From an uncultured Christensenellaceae bacterium (GTDB taxonomy: Bacteria; Bacillota; Clostridia; Christensenellales; Aristaeellaceae), in contig CAJOJQ010000014.1 in assembly GCA_905234985.1 (NCBI GenBank), positions 62,001 to 126,000 of the forward strand: DNA of 64,000 bases, written 5' to 3'. The notes below the pieces were generated by a model that worked only from the letters and a program-made list of their open reading frames with translations, was not told the origin of the DNA and ran no database searches. Both the position numbers and the translations under genes were made by a program. Each line of letters begins with the position of its first letter. Position 1 is the first letter of the stretch. Below, in pieces: positions 61,190 to 64,000 of the stretch.

Positions 61190-62361
61190 AAAGCATACGC
61201 CGTTTTGTGACCGCCGCCTTTGCCGTCCTCCTTCTTCTGGCGGGAAGCGCCGCTTCCGCAGTCGAAAAGGAGCCGGGGGACATTACTTCCCGCTGCTCCA
61301 TTACGGTGAGCGAGAACAAGAACAGCCTGAAAAGCATGACGGGCAGCAATTACACCGCCTACTGGCAAGGAAAGCCGGGCAGCGTGATCACCGTAAAAAC
61401 AAAAGGCGGCGACGCGGCCCAGGGCGTGTGCGTTTCCTTCCACGGCGCCCCCGCCGCCCTGACGGCCAGGGACTTGGAGGGCAACGTGATCGGACGCGGC
61501 AGCGCCCGGTTTGAAAACGACTATATCGCCTTTGACCGGCCCGTGCAGGGCTTTACGCTGACCAACGCGGACGAAAGCACGGTGGAAATCAGCAAGCTGC
61601 AGGTGGTGCAGGCGGGTGAGCTGCCCTCCTGGGTGCAAAGGTGGGACATCCTGGAAGAAAAAGCCGATCTGATGCTGATCTCCACCCACCCGGACGACGA
61701 GCTGCTGTGGTTCGGCGGCATGCTGCCCACCTATTCCCGCGCGCTGGGCAAAAAAGTCATGGTGGTATACATGGTGGGCGGCAACAACCCCAAGCGGAAA
61801 AACGAACTGCTGGACGGGCTGTGGACCTGCGGCGTGCGGTATTACCCGGAAATCGGCTGCTTCCCGGATATGGGCGCGTCCTCCCATGACAGCGTGATCC
61901 GGAACTGGGGCGAAGGGGAAGCGGAAAAACGAATCGTTGAAATGCTGCGGAAATACCGCCCGGACGTGGTGGTCACCCAGGATATCCAGGGCGAATACGG
62001 GCATTTTCATCATATCGTCACCGTGGAGGCGGCCATTCAGGCGGTGACGGCGCTTTCGGCGGATGAAGCCTACGCCCCGGAAACCGCCGCCCTGTATGGG
62101 GCGTGGGCGCCCAAGAAGCTGTATCTGCATCTCTATCCGGAGAACCAGATCATTTTTGACTGGCGGCAGCCCCTGGATTGCTTCGACGGAAAAACGTCCC
62201 TGCAGGTAGCCAAGGAAGCGTTCAAAAAGCACGTTTCCCAGCAGAAGGGACGCTATACCGTGTCCGACACGGGAAAACTGAATTGCAGCGTGTTCGGCCT
62301 GTATTATTCTTCCGTTGGGCAGGACGTGCTGCACAAGGACTTATTTGAAAATATTCAATAA
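61186..62361 (+). CDS. PIG-L/LmbE family deacetylase (secreted)
   Basis: ADLMLISTHPDDELLWFGGMLPTYSRALGKKVMVVYMVGG; DIQGEYGHFHHIVTVEAAIQA; GTG start. Confidence 0.9.
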   Translation: MKSIRRFVTAAFAVLLLLAGSAASAVEKEPGDITSRCSITVSENKNSLKSMTGSNYTAYWQGKPGSVITVKTKGGDAAQGVCVSFHGAPAALTARDLEGNVIGRGSARFENDYIAFDRPVQGFTLTNADESTVEISKLQVVQAGELPSWVQRWDILEEKADLMLISTHPDDELLWFGGMLPTYSRALGKKVMVVYMVGGNNPKRKNELLDGLWTCGVRYYPEIGCFPDMGASSHDSVIRNWGEGEAEKRIVEMLRKYRPDVVVTQDIQGEYGHFHHIVTVEAAIQAVTALSADEAYAPETAALYGAWAPKKLYLHLYPENQIIFDWRQPLDCFDGKTSLQVAKEAFKKHVSQQKGRYTVSDTGKLNCSVFGLYYSSVGQDVLHKDLFENIQ

Positions 62362-62411
62362 ATGATGAATCGCCGGAAGCATGGAAGCCTCCGGCGTTTT
62401 TCCGGCGTTTT

Positions 62412-63266
62412 TTACAGCCGCACCGGCAGATCGGAGTCGGCAAAGGGATCGTCGCCCGCAAAGGCGTCCAGCTTCCCTTCGCCTTCCTCGGGGCTGACTT
62501 CCGGCATGGGCGTGATGATACGGATGTGCTGTTCGCGATCGTCCAGGAAGGTCAGTTCCGCCTGTTCCCGGGGTTCGGTAAGGGCCACCACCTCGGTGTA
62601 GCGGGTCCTGTTTTTCCGGGCGTAGCTCTGGGCCACCTCGGGCCTGCCCTGCCAGTGCATGGGCAGGAAAAACCGGGGCTTTACGGACATGACGAAGTAA
62701 TTGGCCCCTGCCTCGTACAGGCCGCCCATGCGGGGATCCACCGGGAACATGGCGACGTCCATGGGCAGGTGTTCAATGGGCGCCATGGCGGCGTAAAAAT
62801 CCTTTTCCGCCTGGGCGATTTCACGCAGAGTGCTTTCCTCCCGCCAGTGCCACAGGTTCAAATCTCCCGCGTGGAAGATGTTCAGCCCGTACAGCGACAC
62901 ATAAAAGGACACGCCCTTGTCCGTGGAATCGAACGCCCGGATGGTTACGTCGCCCACCTCCACCGTGTCGCCGGGCTTCACCCGCTTGCCGCGCTTCCCG
63001 ATGGGCAGGTCGTCCGAAACGATGTAGGTGATGGGCAGCTTGTGATAATCCCAGGTATAAATGACTTCGTCGAAGTGATCCTCGTGATCGTGGGATACGA
63101 ATACCAGCACCCGCTTGTAGCCCGCAAAATCCTGATCCCGCAGCTGGGCTTTCTCCGGCAGATCCCCGTTTTCTCCCCGCCAGTAATCAAATACCAGCAG
63201 AGTGTCCACCACCTCCACCGTGAACCCGGAATGATGATAATAGGTGACGACGGCTGTTTTTTCCAT
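62412..63266 (-). CDS. MBL-fold metallo-hydrolase
   Basis: VFVSHDHEDHFDEVIYTW, LNIFHAGDLNLWHW, FFLPMHWQGRPEV. Confidence 0.88.
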   Translation of the reverse strand: MEKTAVVTYYHHSGFTVEVVDTLLVFDYWRGENGDLPEKAQLRDQDFAGYKRVLVFVSHDHEDHFDEVIYTWDYHKLPITYIVSDDLPIGKRGKRVKPGDTVEVGDVTIRAFDSTDKGVSFYVSLYGLNIFHAGDLNLWHWREESTLREIAQAEKDFYAAMAPIEHLPMDVAMFPVDPRMGGLYEAGANYFVMSVKPRFFLPMHWQGRPEVAQSYARKNRTRYTEVVALTEPREQAELTFLDDREQHIRIITPMPEVSPEEGEGKLDAFAGDDPFADSDLPVRL

Positions 63267-63320
63267 ACATCCTCCTGCGCTTTGAGTCAATGCTTTGGCA
63301 TTTATGGGATACTTTAAAGC

Positions 63321-63423
63321 AGGTAGGAGGTAGGAGGTTTTATCTTGTTCATCAAGATGCATGCTCCCGTCCTTTTTGTGGACTATATATACTTCCTACC
63401 TCCTACCTCCTACTTCCCACCTT
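63321..63423. repeat. Heptad-armed palindrome, copy 8 (GGTAGGA units)
   Basis: aggtaggaggtaggagg ... gactatatatacttcctacctcctacctcctacttcccacctt. Confidence 0.85.
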
Positions 63424-63453
63424 ACATAAAGTGTTCTTGAAATCAAGTGCGAA

Positions 63454-64000
63454 TTACGGGCGGATGAACACGCCTGTCAGCGCTTTCCCCTCCGCCTGTG
63501 GCAAATCAAGGCCCAGGGCTTTGGCGAGGGTGGGCGCGATGTCCACCAGGTTGGCTTTCGCAAGGCGCTGGCCTTTCCGGATGCCGGGGCCTTTCAGCCA
63601 GAGCAGGGTGCGTGCCTGGGGACAATCCAGGGAAAAGCCGTGTTCCCCGTGGGTTTCTTCCAGCTTGTCGATGAAGCAGTATCCCGGCAGCGCGTCCACG
63701 GCCAAATGCACGTCCGCGGGGGCGTGCAGGGCGCGCAGCTCCTGGTCGATAAAGATCCGCCCGACGCCCCATTTCGTTCCGTTTTCCTCCAGGACGCGGC
63801 GGGCCTTGTCCAGATCCGGGCCGAAGATATAGGCCCCCATGCCCAAGCTCTGGGCGCGAGCGCCGCAGGCGGCTTTCAGCTTGGCGTCCAGCAGCACGCC
63901 GTTGGGCGCGTCCTGCTGGCCGTGGTCGCTGACAACGCAAAATAGGGTTTCATCCAAAAGTCCCGCTTTTTGGACAGCCGCCACGATGCGGCCCACCCGC
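63454..64000 (-). CDS. Alkaline phosphatase/nucleotide pyrophosphatase family protein, partial (runs off window)
   Basis: LFCVVSDHGQQDAPNGVLLDAKL...GEHGFSLDCPQARTLLWLKGPGIRKGQRL...VDIAPTLAKALGLDLP. Confidence 0.85.
   Translation of the reverse strand, partial: RVGRIVAAVQKAGLLDETLFCVVSDHGQQDAPNGVLLDAKLKAACGARAQSLGMGAYIFGPDLDKARRVLEENGTKWGVGRIFIDQELRALHAPADVHLAVDALPGYCFIDKLEETHGEHGFSLDCPQARTLLWLKGPGIRKGQRLAKANLVDIAPTLAKALGLDLPQAEGKALTGVFIRP

Overview
The window looks like about 64 kb of a GC-rich, spore-forming Clostridia-type chromosome (sigK-like sigma factor, gerW/ytfJ, dacF-like carboxypeptidase, CotH). No rRNA, tRNA, CRISPR array, prophage or transposase was recognised. Recognisable blocks: tmcAL; a fumarate hydratase alpha/beta pair split by an SGNH hydrolase; MATE-LysR; rpsT; GH51 arabinofuranosidase; a RelE/ParE-type toxin-antitoxin pair; an AT-rich three-gene islet; a phosphorelay island (three hybrid histidine kinases, a free Hpt protein, a REC-GGDEF-EAL protein, and one kinase fused to an APC permease); an ABC sugar transporter with a GH2 enzyme; a polysaccharide cluster; dacF-gerW-DUF2953; nifJ; and a CotH / phosphodiester glycosidase / PIG-L cluster. 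The least explained signals are non-coding. (1) Eight long hairpin elements have arms built from tandem 7-mers. The 7-mer differs between copies but follows a shared grammar (RGTNNRR on one arm, YYNNACY on the other), several copies share a GATATAGT/ACTATAT core, and all lie directly 3' of ORFs. (2) A roughly 110-nt two-hairpin element occurs twice (about 27.80-27.91 kb and 36.80-36.91 kb, opposite strands) with paired compensatory changes. (3) A second hairpin family with a GC-to-AT compensatory swap occurs at 19.5 and 54.2 kb. All calls come from reading the sequence and the supplied ORF track; no database search was run.
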